From Microcaldota archaeon (GTDB taxonomy: Archaea; Micrarchaeota; Micrarchaeia; Micrarchaeales; CABMGC01), in the NCBI GenBank assembly GCA_021821605.1, contig JAKACG010000015.1, forward strand, positions 1 to 13,296: DNA of 13,296 nucleotides, written 5' to 3'. The notes under the pieces were generated by a model, which ran no database searches, had not been told where the DNA came from, and saw only the letters and a program-made list of their open reading frames with translations. Position numbers and translations under genes: made by a program. This document shows, in pieces, positions 1-6,799 of this stretch. Positions within the stretch are counted from its first letter, which is position 1, and each line of letters opens with the position of its first letter.

Positions 1-963
1 TACTTCAATCCTTCATTATCACAGTACTCATCAAATGAGATGTCGAATCTTAGCAATCTTGAGTTAACATCAATCGCTCCAATAGGCACTTCAGGAAATG
101 TTCCATTATACGCATGGATAGAAAGCGGCGCAAGCAAAACTGCAACCAATACTATTATCTGGGTGAATTTAGGTTCAAATACTATAAACGCTGCTGGAAG
201 TGGCTCTAACACTCTAACAATATACCTTAATTTTTTAACCAATAACAATCCAGTGATAAATGGTTATACGGGCTATGCACCAGAACTATACTGTTCTTCA
301 GGTTGTTTTCAAACAACGTATGCGGAGTACGATATAGGTCCTAAAATTTTCAATTTTTACGATAACTTTACTGGAACAACATTAAACTCAAATCTTTGGA
401 TCTCTTCTCCAAAAGGTGTTTCACTTAACAACGGTTTAAAAATAAATGGAACGGGTCAGGCAGATATCCTAAATAACTCTATAGAATCTAAAAAAACATT
501 TAATATGGTGTCTAATACAATTGATGGTTATCTTTATTTTACAGATCTTTCAGGAACAAATTCTTATCTTGAACCTATGCAGTATGTAGGCTGGGTAAAT
601 CCAACACATCAAAGTTTTGTAATAGCAGATAATTGCGGAACAAATAGCTTTAATCTTTATGATATTCCATATGGTGGAACATCTTGTTTATCACCTGCCT
701 CATCCATTACTTCATATAATCTATTATCCTTATGGGAAACACCAAATACATATAGTTATGGAAATGTGGAGAACTTATCATCAAATTATAATTTTGGAAT
801 TTATGGGACTGATAATATATACTCGAATGCCTATGAAACTGGAACTGCAAGTCTAAATATATCAAGTTCTGCAGGTACTGCTAACTACATATATGTACAA
901 TGGATAGATATACGAACTACTCCTCCAAATAGCGTTATGCCGGCTGCAATAATAGGTAGTTGA
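1..963 (+). CDS. DUF2341 / lectin-like surface protein, 5' end outside the window
   Basis: The reading frame is open from base 1, so this is the C-terminal 320 residues of a longer gene. The ATG at 40 is internal, because the codons before it (YFNPSLSQYSSNE) align with residues 217-229 of the complete paralogue on the minus strand at 5296-6741. Shared landmarks are SNLELT, GNVPLYAWIESGAS, TGYAPELYC and FYDNFTGTTL, then a distal WIDIRTTPP close to the C terminus. The first half matches DUF2341. The F-D-N-F-x-G-T-T-L stretch is typical of the concanavalin A/LamG-like fold that often follows it, suggesting a carbohydrate- or surface-binding tip. The second half differs strongly from the paralogue. 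About six N-x-S/T sequons suit an exported glycoprotein. A prepilin-type N terminus like the paralogue's is expected but cannot be seen. The stop TGA directly abuts the next gene. Family is fairly sure; ligand unknown. Confidence 0.8.
   Translation, partial: YFNPSLSQYSSNEMSNLSNLELTSIAPIGTSGNVPLYAWIESGASKTATNTIIWVNLGSNTINAAGSGSNTLTIYLNFLTNNNPVINGYTGYAPELYCSSGCFQTTYAEYDIGPKIFNFYDNFTGTTLNSNLWISSPKGVSLNNGLKINGTGQADILNNSIESKKTFNMVSNTIDGYLYFTDLSGTNSYLEPMQYVGWVNPTHQSFVIADNCGTNSFNLYDIPYGGTSCLSPASSITSYNLLSLWETPNTYSYGNVENLSSNYNFGIYGTDNIYSNAYETGTASLNISSSAGTANYIYVQWIDIRTTPPNSVMPAAIIGS
79..125 (+). repeat. Near-identical block shared with the inverted DUF2341 paralogue, copy 1
   Basis: This 47-base stretch matches the reverse complement of 5975-6021 with only three mismatches by eye. 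It includes an uninterrupted 21-base match ending in CCATTATAC. It encodes the PIGxSGNVPLYxWIES part of the DUF2341 core. The rest of the two genes is clearly more diverged at DNA level, so this is the best-preserved segment of an inverted duplication. Confidence 0.8.
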
Positions 964-1566
964 ATGAAGAAATTATTTATATATCCTACTTTTTATAAAA
1001 AGCTTAAACGAGGTCCACAAGTCATTCTTCCAAAAGATATAGGGATAATAATTGCTTACACTGGAGTAAATAGAGAAAGCATATGTGTGGATGCTGGTAC
1101 TGGAAGCGGTTGGCTTGCAGTAAGCCTAGCAATGATAGCTAAAAAGGTAAGCACTTATGAAATAAGAGAGGATTTTGCAAAGATAGCTGAAAAAAATATA
1201 CAGCTTCTTGAGTTAAACAACATTACTCTTAAGAATAAAGATATAACTAAAAAAATAGATGAAAAAAACATAGATATATTTACATTAGATATGCCTAACG
1301 CCGAAAAAGCGTTAAAAAATGTTAAAAAAGCATTAAAGATAAATGGAATAGTTGCTGCCTATATACCGCATATGGAACAGGTAGTTAAATTTTCCAATAC
1401 CTTAAAAAAATTAAATTTTAAAGAGATCCATGTGGTCGAGTGCATATTGCGAGATATTCTTGTAAGAGAAGAAGGAATGAGACCTACAACAAAAGGGATA
1501 TGGCATACAGCATATTTGATTTTTGCAAGAAAGGCAGAAGAACCACAGTCTAATAAAAATATATAA
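964..1566 (+). CDS. trmI: TrmI-like tRNA (adenine-N1) methyltransferase, short form
   Basis: This 200-residue protein resembles the catalytic half of archaeal/bacterial TrmI (COG2519), which uses S-adenosylmethionine to make m1A at tRNA position 57/58. Visible motifs are QVILPKDIG (about 19-27), the SAM-binding VDAGTGSGWLA (about 42-52), LDMPNAEKAL (about 108-117, where the family has LDLPxPW), AAYIPHMEQV (about 130-139) and, near the end, RPTTKGIWHTAYLIFARK, the family's usual C-terminal motif. Family members are normally about 250 residues with an N-terminal beta domain of some 60 residues. Here only about 18 residues precede QVILPKD, so that domain looks lost or very reduced. The ATG follows the TGA of the previous gene directly and in the same frame, so no extension is possible. 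Only a weak GGTAG lies upstream, and expression probably depends on the upstream transcript. Specificity for A57/58 is inferred. Confidence 0.82.
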   Translation: MKKLFIYPTFYKKLKRGPQVILPKDIGIIIAYTGVNRESICVDAGTGSGWLAVSLAMIAKKVSTYEIREDFAKIAEKNIQLLELNNITLKNKDITKKIDEKNIDIFTLDMPNAEKALKNVKKALKINGIVAAYIPHMEQVVKFSNTLKKLNFKEIHVVECILRDILVREEGMRPTTKGIWHTAYLIFARKAEEPQSNKNI

Positions 1567-1569
1567 AAG

Positions 1570-1581
1570 CTTTAAATATAT
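1570..1581 (+). promoter_or_regulatory. TATA-like box of alba
   Basis: CTTTAAATATAT lies in the 80-bp gap after the methyltransferase. Its centre is about 72 bases before the Alba ATG, which predicts a start site near 1602 and a leader of about 45 bases carrying the ribosome site at 1638-1642. Assignment is by pattern and spacing only. Confidence 0.5.
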
Positions 1582-1637
1582 ACTATACTAGAATAATATC
1601 AAGTAAGTAATAAAATAAGTTTTGCTTAACATGACTT

Positions 1638-1642
1638 GGTGA
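1638..1642 (+). promoter_or_regulatory. Shine-Dalgarno site GGTGA of alba
   Basis: GGTGA is complementary to the usual archaeal 16S rRNA 3' end and lies four bases before the ATG at 1647. It fixes the Alba start and shows that this genome uses GGTGA-type sites, which helps choose starts elsewhere in the window. Confidence 0.7.
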
Positions 1643-1646
1643 AAAT

Positions 1647-1943
1647 ATGACAGAAGAAAAAATAGAGACTACGATGGGAGAGAATATTGTCCTGATTGGG
1701 AAAAAGCCTGCTATGAATTATGTTCTTGCAGTAGTTACCCAGTTTAACAATGGGGCTAAAAGTGTAAAGGTAAGAGCAAGAGGAAATGCAATATCAAGAG
1801 CTGTTGACGTAGCCGAGATAGCAAGAAACCGATTTGTTACTGATACTAAGGTGGACAGTATAGTAATAGGGTCTGAAGAGTTGTCCAATGAAGATGGAAC
1901 AAAATCAAAAGTAAGCTCTATAGAGATACTCTTAGCAAAATAG
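1647..1943 (+). CDS. albA: Alba DNA/RNA-binding chromatin protein
   Basis: At 98 residues this has the usual size of Alba, the small dimeric protein that coats DNA and also binds RNA in most archaea. The family signature is almost complete: [19 protein letters not shown] (about 15-33) carrying the lysine pair K19/K20 equivalent to Sulfolobus K16/K17 (the regulated acetylation site there), then [17 protein letters not shown] (about 42-58), RNRF and the closing [11 protein letters not shown]. The start is firm because GGTGA lies four bases upstream. It appears to be its own transcription unit, with a TATA-like box before it and a T-rich tract after it. Its neighbours do not alter the assignment. 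Whether this lineage modifies the lysine is unknown. Confidence 0.97.
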   Translation: MTEEKIETTMGENIVLIGKKPAMNYVLAVVTQFNNGAKSVKVRARGNAISRAVDVAEIARNRFVTDTKVDSIVIGSEELSNEDGTKSKVSSIEILLAK

Positions 1944-1953
1944 TTTAAGTATA

Positions 1954-1994
1954 TTTCTTTTATTTTTATTTCTTTTCTTTTTTCTTCATTTTAA
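1954..1994 (+). terminator. T-rich terminator after alba
   Basis: The 96-bp gap between alba and aspS contains an almost pure pyrimidine/T tract with several runs of four to six T and no evident hairpin. This is the usual form of intrinsic terminator in archaea, and it would separate alba from the aspS operon. Confidence 0.65.
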
Positions 1995-2039
1995 ACAATA
2001 AACGAACCGCATTTATTCTTTTGCATCTAAATATATCTG

Positions 2040-3347
2040 GTGTTTACTTTGCAAGAGGAGTTTAGAAGCCATTATATTTCTGAAATAAATCTTAAATTGG
2101 TAGGTAAGGAAGTAAGCCTCGCCGGATGGGTATATGAAGTAAGAGATTTGGGTCACATACTTTTTGTTTTACTTAGGGATAATACTGGAATAATTCAGAT
2201 AACCGCAAAAAAAGGAGTTGTTCCAGAAGATATAATTAAGCAGATGATACTACCAAAGGAAAGTGTAATAACTATAAAAGGAGTTGTAGTTGAAAACAAA
2301 CAAGCAAAGAATGGTGTAGAGATAATACCTAATTACATTAAAGATCTTAATCCTCTTTCATCTTCCATACCATTTGAAGTAACCGGCAAGGTTCCGGTAG
2401 AGCTAGACGTAAGATTAAATTTTAGATATATTGATTTAAGGCGTCTACAAACTACCTCTGTTTTCAATATAGAATCAACGGTTCTTGAAAATTTTAGAAA
2501 GATACTAAAAAAAGAAAACTTTAAAGAAATCCGTACACCCTCTCTTGTTAAGGAAGCTACTGAAGGTGGAACTGATCTATTTAAGGTGGATTACTTCGGA
2601 GACGATGCATATCTTGCTCAATCTCCACAGTTATATAAACAACTTGCTGTTATAGGTGGTTTTGATAAGGTGTTTATGGTCGCACCGGTATTTAGAGCAG
2701 AGAAGCATAACACAATATTTCATTTAAATGAGATAACACAGATGGATGTGGAGATTGGTTTTGCAGATCATATAGACGCAATAAAACTGCTTAAGAAAAC
2801 AGTAAAAGGTATATTAAACTCAGTTATAAAAGAAAACTCTGAAGATCTTTCTAGATTAGGAGCAGAGATAAAGAATGATAAAATAGTTGAAATAACATAC
2901 AAAAAAGCAATATCTGAGTTACAAAAGGATGGAAGAAATATATCGATAGGAGATGATTTTTCTAAAGAAGATGAGTTAAGGTTAGGGAAACTTTTTGGAG
3001 ATTTATTAATAGTAAAAGAATATCCTACTGCTATTAGAGCTTTTTATAGTATGCCAAATGACTCTGATCCTGAGTTCTCTAATACTTTTGATTTCATTTA
3101 CAAAGGACTTGAGATCTCCAGTGGAGCACAGAGAATACATATCCCTTCTCTTCTGGAAGAAGCAATTAGAAAGCGAGGCAATGACCCTAAACTGTTCGAG
3201 TTCTATATTTCTGCATTTAAAAACGGAGCACCTCCACACTCTGGTTGGTCCATAGGATTAGAGCGTTTTGTAATGAGAATAACAAACATGCCCAATATAC
3301 GCGAGTGTTCTATGTTTCCAAGAGATCGTACCAGACTTGCACCATAG
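2040..3347 (+). CDS. aspS: Aspartyl-tRNA synthetase, archaeal type
   Basis: A class IIb aminoacyl-tRNA synthetase of 435 residues, the compact archaeal/eukaryal size without the bacterial insertion domain. It charges tRNA-Asp in the cytosol. The OB-fold anticodon domain occupies about 18-105 (GWVYEVRDLG, about 29-38). Motif 1 surrounds the conserved P in RTPSLVKEATEGG (about 165-177). Motif 2 is FRAEKHNTIFHLNEITQMD (about 218-236). Motif 3 is GWSIGLERF near 402-410, and the protein ends in the usual RLAP. The GTG at 2040 could be leaderless. A TTG at 2049, three codons in, has GGTG six bases before it and is a real alternative. Residue Y32 sits where discriminating enzymes carry W and tRNA-Asn-tolerant ones carry H, while K90 matches the discriminating type. 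It heads a run with nth and endoQ. Confidence 0.96.
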   Translation: MFTLQEEFRSHYISEINLKLVGKEVSLAGWVYEVRDLGHILFVLLRDNTGIIQITAKKGVVPEDIIKQMILPKESVITIKGVVVENKQAKNGVEIIPNYIKDLNPLSSSIPFEVTGKVPVELDVRLNFRYIDLRRLQTTSVFNIESTVLENFRKILKKENFKEIRTPSLVKEATEGGTDLFKVDYFGDDAYLAQSPQLYKQLAVIGGFDKVFMVAPVFRAEKHNTIFHLNEITQMDVEIGFADHIDAIKLLKKTVKGILNSVIKENSEDLSRLGAEIKNDKIVEITYKKAISELQKDGRNISIGDDFSKEDELRLGKLFGDLLIVKEYPTAIRAFYSMPNDSDPEFSNTFDFIYKGLEISSGAQRIHIPSLLEEAIRKRGNDPKLFEFYISAFKNGAPPHSGWSIGLERFVMRITNMPNIRECSMFPRDRTRLAP

Positions 3348-3353
3348 GTGATC
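3347..3353 (+). promoter_or_regulatory. Shine-Dalgarno site overlapping the aspS stop
   Basis: GGTGATC starts on the last base of the aspS TAG. It lies four bases before the ATG at 3358 but only one base before the TTG at 3355. This favours the ATG as the nth start and suggests translational coupling of aspS to nth. Confidence 0.7.
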
Positions 3354-3357
3354 TTTG

Positions 3358-4011
3358 ATGTCTAAGTTGTTAGATAAAAAAGATGCAATAAAAGCATTTG
3401 AGATACTTAAAAACAAGTATCCTGATGCAAAGTATTATCTTAATTTTAAAACTCCTCTTCAATTATTGGTAGCCGCAATACTATCTGCTCAGACTAAGGA
3501 CGAGGTTGTGAATTCATTAACTTTTGAACTTTTCAAAAAGTTTAATACAGCAAAGGACTTTGCTAATACAACCGAGGATGAGCTAAATAAATACATAAAT
3601 CATGTCACTTTTTTTGGAAACAAATCAAAAAATATAATCTCAACATGCAAAATCTTAATGGAAAATTACAAAGGAGAAGTTCCAAACACTATGGACGCGC
3701 TAATTGCATTGCCAGGCGTTGGAAGAAAAACAGCAAATACCATTTTAATAAATGCATATGGGATAATTGAAGGTATACCTGTAGATACTTGGGTAATGAA
3801 GTTATCACAAAGAATAGGACTTAGTGAAAGCAAAGATCCTGATAAAATTGAAGAAGATCTTAAGGACATAATAAAAAAAGAGGACTGGAAAAAAGCAGCA
3901 TACGTTTTCAAATCTCATGGAAAAGAAATATGCCAATCTACTATACCTATTTGTAGTAAGTGTTCAATAAATAAACTCTGCAAGAAAAATGGAGTTTCTA
4001 AAAGCAAATGA
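3358..4011 (+). CDS. nth: Endonuclease III (DNA glycosylase/AP lyase) with 4Fe-4S cluster
   Basis: This 217-residue HhH-GPD protein has the standard length. Endonuclease III removes oxidised pyrimidines and cuts at the abasic site. The helix-hairpin-helix LPGVGRKTA carries the catalytic lysine K124 (E. coli K120), and D143 in VDTW corresponds to E. coli D138. The C terminus has a perfect iron-sulphur loop, C192-x6-C199-x2-C202-x5-C208. LSAQTKD (about 42-48) is the usual N-terminal motif. One oddity is that the normally VDTH histidine is replaced by tryptophan (W145). The gene follows aspS within ten bases and lies just ahead of an EndoQ-like gene, giving a two-gene repair pair in which one enzyme handles oxidised and the other deaminated bases. 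Activity is confidently predicted; substrate range is not. Confidence 0.95.
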   Translation: MSKLLDKKDAIKAFEILKNKYPDAKYYLNFKTPLQLLVAAILSAQTKDEVVNSLTFELFKKFNTAKDFANTTEDELNKYINHVTFFGNKSKNIISTCKILMENYKGEVPNTMDALIALPGVGRKTANTILINAYGIIEGIPVDTWVMKLSQRIGLSESKDPDKIEEDLKDIIKKEDWKKAAYVFKSHGKEICQSTIPICSKCSINKLCKKNGVSKSK

Positions 4012-4015
4012 GTTT

Positions 4016-5299
4016 ATGGAATTAATATCCGATTTTCATACTCACTCTAAATACGCTGGTGCATGTAGTGAAAATCTTACTCTAGAAAATATATACGATA
4101 CATGTAAAATAAAAGGTATAAAGTTAATAAGCACCGGAGATTTTACCCATCCTTTATGGTTCAATGAAATAAAAACAAAACTTGTAGATAATGGTGGCGG
4201 AATTTTTTCTATAAACAACAAAGAAGATGTATCATTTATTCTTGGAACTGAGGTCTGCACTGTTTTTGATGAAAAAGGTGGTTCAAAGAACTTATTTTCA
4301 AAAACTCCTGGAATTAAGAAAATCCATAACTGTATACTTTCGCCAAATATTGAAACTGTAGAATTAATAAATAATGAGTTGAAGAACTTTGGAAATCTTT
4401 CTCTTGACGGAAGGCCATTACTTAGTATGAGCGCAGCTGAGCTTGTAGATATTCTAATGAATATAAACAGAGATATTTTTGTATTTCCTGCTCATGCATG
4501 GACTCCTTGGTTTGGTGTTTTTGGTTCAATCTCAGGTTTTGATTCTATTAAAGATGCATATCAAGATCAAGCCAAAAATATATACGCATTAGAAACTGGT
4601 CTTAGCAGTGATCCATCAATGAACTGGCGAATATCTAAAAATGATAAATATACTCTTTTGTCTGGAAGTGATGCACACTCCCCTCAAAAATTAGGCAGAG
4701 AGGCAGTAGTTTTAAATTTAAAAAACAATAATCTTACTTATAAATCAGTAATAGATGCAATAAAAGAAAAATCAATAAGCTATACAATAGAGTTTTATCC
4801 TGAAGAGGGAAAGTATCATTATGATGGACATAGAAACTGCAATATCTCAATGACACCTAAAGAAGCTAAAAAATACAATTATATATGTCCAATATGTAGA
4901 AAAAAACTTACCTTAGGAGTGCTTCATAGAATAGAAGAGCTTGCAGATAGAGATGAGGGTTATGTTTTAAAAACTGCGCCTACTTTTGTTAAGGCAGTCC
5001 CTCTTACAGAGGTTATCTCTTATATATACTCAAAAGGAGTAAATACAAAAACAGTAATGGAAAGCTATTATTCATTGATAAACACCTTTGGAAATGAGAT
5101 GGATGTTTTAATAAATGCTGATATTAACAAAATAAGTAGTATAGATAAGGAATTGGGGAATGCAATAAATGCAATACGTTCAGGAAAGATCAAAATAAAA
5201 CCAGGATATGACGGTGTTTTTGGTATCATAGATATCCTTGGAAGAGAAACAAACAACACTCAAAAAAGAAAACAAAGCAGCATTTCTGATTTTAGTTAG
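4016..5299 (+). CDS. EndoQ-like PHP-family DNA repair endonuclease with PIP box
   Basis: This 427-residue protein belongs to the PHP-plus-zinc-finger family (COG1379) that includes Pyrococcus endonuclease Q, which nicks DNA 5' of deaminated bases and abasic sites. PHP metal-site motifs are D6-x-H8-x-H10, D42/H45 in GDFTH, E79 in GTEV, H104, H160 in PAHAWTP and D219/H221 in SGSDAHSP. A zinc ribbon is likely at H272, C275, C291 and C294, followed by the family block GVLHRIEELADR. The last eight residues, QSSISDFS, fit a PCNA-interacting (PIP) box, with Q420, I423 and F426. The ATG at 4016, four bases after the nth stop, places the first PHP motif near residue 6 as in relatives. An in-frame ATG at 3989, inside nth, is possible but adds nine unconserved residues. 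The stop overlaps that of the convergent gene by four bases. Confidence 0.88.
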   Translation: MELISDFHTHSKYAGACSENLTLENIYDTCKIKGIKLISTGDFTHPLWFNEIKTKLVDNGGGIFSINNKEDVSFILGTEVCTVFDEKGGSKNLFSKTPGIKKIHNCILSPNIETVELINNELKNFGNLSLDGRPLLSMSAAELVDILMNINRDIFVFPAHAWTPWFGVFGSISGFDSIKDAYQDQAKNIYALETGLSSDPSMNWRISKNDKYTLLSGSDAHSPQKLGREAVVLNLKNNNLTYKSVIDAIKEKSISYTIEFYPEEGKYHYDGHRNCNISMTPKEAKKYNYICPICRKKLTLGVLHRIEELADRDEGYVLKTAPTFVKAVPLTEVISYIYSKGVNTKTVMESYYSLINTFGNEMDVLINADINKISSIDKELGNAINAIRSGKIKIKPGYDGVFGIIDILGRETNNTQKRKQSSISDFS

Positions 5300-6741
5300 T
5301 TGCTACATACTCCTACAGAGCATGAGACTGACGGCATTATTCCATCTGGCGGATAACCACTTAATCCAAACCAATTTATGGTATATTTTTGATAGGAAGT
5401 AATGGTATTAGATATACTTATATCTATTCCGTAAATGCTAGAGTCGAATCCAGGAGCTCCAGACTCAAGTGTTGTTACTCCAGTTCCAAATCCTGCTGCA
5501 GGATTACAGCCACCATTATGTATCCAACATAATATTACTTGTGAAGAAACAGAGTAAGAGCTAGATACATACATTGATAATATTCCTACTGTATTACCTG
5601 ACGTTGGATAAGTAGGTCCTGGCATCACTGAATACTCTCCCATACAAGCTGCTGTGTTTGCAGTATATCCATTGTCTACAGTAGTTGCGCCTGGAGATGT
5701 GCACGTTCCCCATTTATTTGTATCCAATGTTGTACCATTAAAATTATCATAAAAACTAAAAACATTGAAACCATTGTCATACTTTCCATATGCTGTCTGC
5801 TCGCATCCATTGCTGCAATAAAGCTCTGGGGCATATCCTGTATACTCAGGATAGGATAAAACCGGATTATTATTGCTTAAAAAGTTCATAAAGATGTTTT
5901 GTTGTGAGTTTGGACCTATTGCAAATGGCAATTTAATCCATATTATTGCTGAAGTTGCAGTATTACTTGCACCACTTTCTATCCATGAGTATAATGGAAC
6001 ATTTCCTGAGATGCCTATTGGTTCATTCGCAGTAAATTCAAGATTGCTAAGATTCGCATTTTCACCATATTGCCGGAATGAACTTGGATTTATCGTTAGC
6101 TCTTGTTGAAATCCAGATGAAGCAGATCCTCCATTTGTATTACTTATCCCTACTTGCAACGAGTAAATGACTCCTGGATTAGATGTGTATATATATTCGC
6201 TAGTGCTTGGTTTTACTACAATCGTGCCTACAGTTGTTTCTGCTATCCCGGTAAGCAAATTTACATATCGTATGCTTATAATACCTGAATAATATCCTCC
6301 TATTCCACTTGTGTATGGATCTTGATTTGCATAGCACTGTGTTGAAAAGGTATATGAGTTTCCAGTAGGTAAGTAAACCTGATCTACAGGAGGATTAGGT
6401 GCAGAATAGAAAATGTCAGAGTTATTATCATAACACGCTATTCCTGTAATATTTACTGGATTAGATCCAGATCTTAATATAGTTATAGAAACTACTCCTG
6501 CTGTGTTCATAATATAATTTTGACATTGAAAGCTACTTCCCAAAATACATCTTTGAGAAGCATTTGGAGAAAATACTCCTAATAGAAAAAGAGCAACAAA
6601 AGCAATAGCAATTATTAATATTGCCCACATATGTGTTATAAGATACTCCATTGTACTTTGCAGTTTAGCATTATGTAATTTAGTGCCATGCAATTTAGTA
6701 CTTTTTAGTGTAAAGTTTTTTGTAAAAACTCTTAAAGCCAT
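5296..6741 (-). CDS. Prepilin-like surface protein with DUF2341 and lectin-like domain
   Basis: This 481-residue protein begins with a class III (prepilin) signal: 27 residues, then Q28-S-T-M-E32-YLITH and a hydrophobic stretch to about residue 57, matching the archaeal QSxxEYL..WAIL pattern with glutamate at +5. Residue -1 is leucine instead of the usual G/A/S. Residues 60-200 look like a pilin head with paired cysteines (C65/C73, C103/C136). A DUF2341 core follows (about 212-320, GNVPLYSWIESGAS, TGYAPELYC), then a concanavalin-like part starting FYDNFNGTTLDTNKW (about 330-344) and ending with WFGLSGYPP. The likely role is a cell-surface or pilus-borne adhesin. The start at 6741 is chosen over the upstream 6891 because it keeps a short n-region and lies about 8 bases after the start site predicted from the TATA element at 6766-6785. 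It is paralogous to the gene at 1-963 and inverted to it. Confidence 0.82.
   Translation of the reverse strand: MALRVFTKNFTLKSTKLHGTKLHNAKLQSTMEYLITHMWAILIIAIAFVALFLLGVFSPNASQRCILGSSFQCQNYIMNTAGVVSITILRSGSNPVNITGIACYDNNSDIFYSAPNPPVDQVYLPTGNSYTFSTQCYANQDPYTSGIGGYYSGIISIRYVNLLTGIAETTVGTIVVKPSTSEYIYTSNPGVIYSLQVGISNTNGGSASSGFQQELTINPSSFRQYGENANLSNLEFTANEPIGISGNVPLYSWIESGASNTATSAIIWIKLPFAIGPNSQQNIFMNFLSNNNPVLSYPEYTGYAPELYCSNGCEQTAYGKYDNGFNVFSFYDNFNGTTLDTNKWGTCTSPGATTVDNGYTANTAACMGEYSVMPGPTYPTSGNTVGILSMYVSSSYSVSSQVILCWIHNGGCNPAAGFGTGVTTLESGAPGFDSSIYGIDISISNTITSYQKYTINWFGLSGYPPDGIMPSVSCSVGVCSN
5975..6021 (-). repeat. Near-identical block shared with the inverted DUF2341 paralogue, copy 2
   Basis: Reverse-complement partner of 79-125, with three mismatches in 47 bases by eye. 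It encodes PIGISGNVPLYSWIES of the DUF2341 core. Together the two copies form an inverted pair about 5.9 kb apart, enclosing the housekeeping genes. Confidence 0.8.
6655..6699 (-). repeat. Three 15-base tandem units before the prepilin cleavage site
   Basis: Read on the minus strand, the units encode TKLHG, TKLHN and AKLQS (residues 15-29). The last unit contains the predicted +1 glutamine. The codons are also alike (ACTAAATTGCA, ACTAAATTACA, GCTAAACTGCA), so this is a DNA-level tandem repeat in the signal peptide. It makes the n-region long and basic. Confidence 0.75.
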
Positions 6742-6765
6742 AATATCAATACCATTACAAACAGA

Positions 6766-6785
6766 AAGTAATTTAAATATTACTT
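6766..6785. promoter_or_regulatory. Symmetric TATA element between divergent genes
   Basis: AAGTAAT and ATTACTT arms flank a TTTAAAT centre. On the plus strand the centre lies about 25 bases before the ATG at 6800; on the minus strand it lies about 34 bases before the ATG at 6741. One TATA element could thus serve both the prepilin-like gene and the Lon-like protease, with very short or no leaders. The arms could also be an operator. Confidence 0.5.
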
Positions 6786-6799
6786 GTAAATACATATTT

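Noticed and set aside
40..963. ATG at 40 as the true start of the first gene
   Set aside because: The frame stays open to base 1 and the codons before the ATG align with the paralogue, so the gene starts outside the window.
955..966. Read-through fusion of the DUF2341 gene and the methyltransferase, which share a frame
   Set aside because: The DUF2341 protein ends at the same place as its paralogue and the methyltransferase starts with its own ATG, so the shared frame looks like coincidence of tight packing.
6683..6799. Upstream start at 6683 for the Lon-like protease
   Set aside because: The added 39 residues lie opposite the prepilin signal sequence and would place the export signal too far inside.
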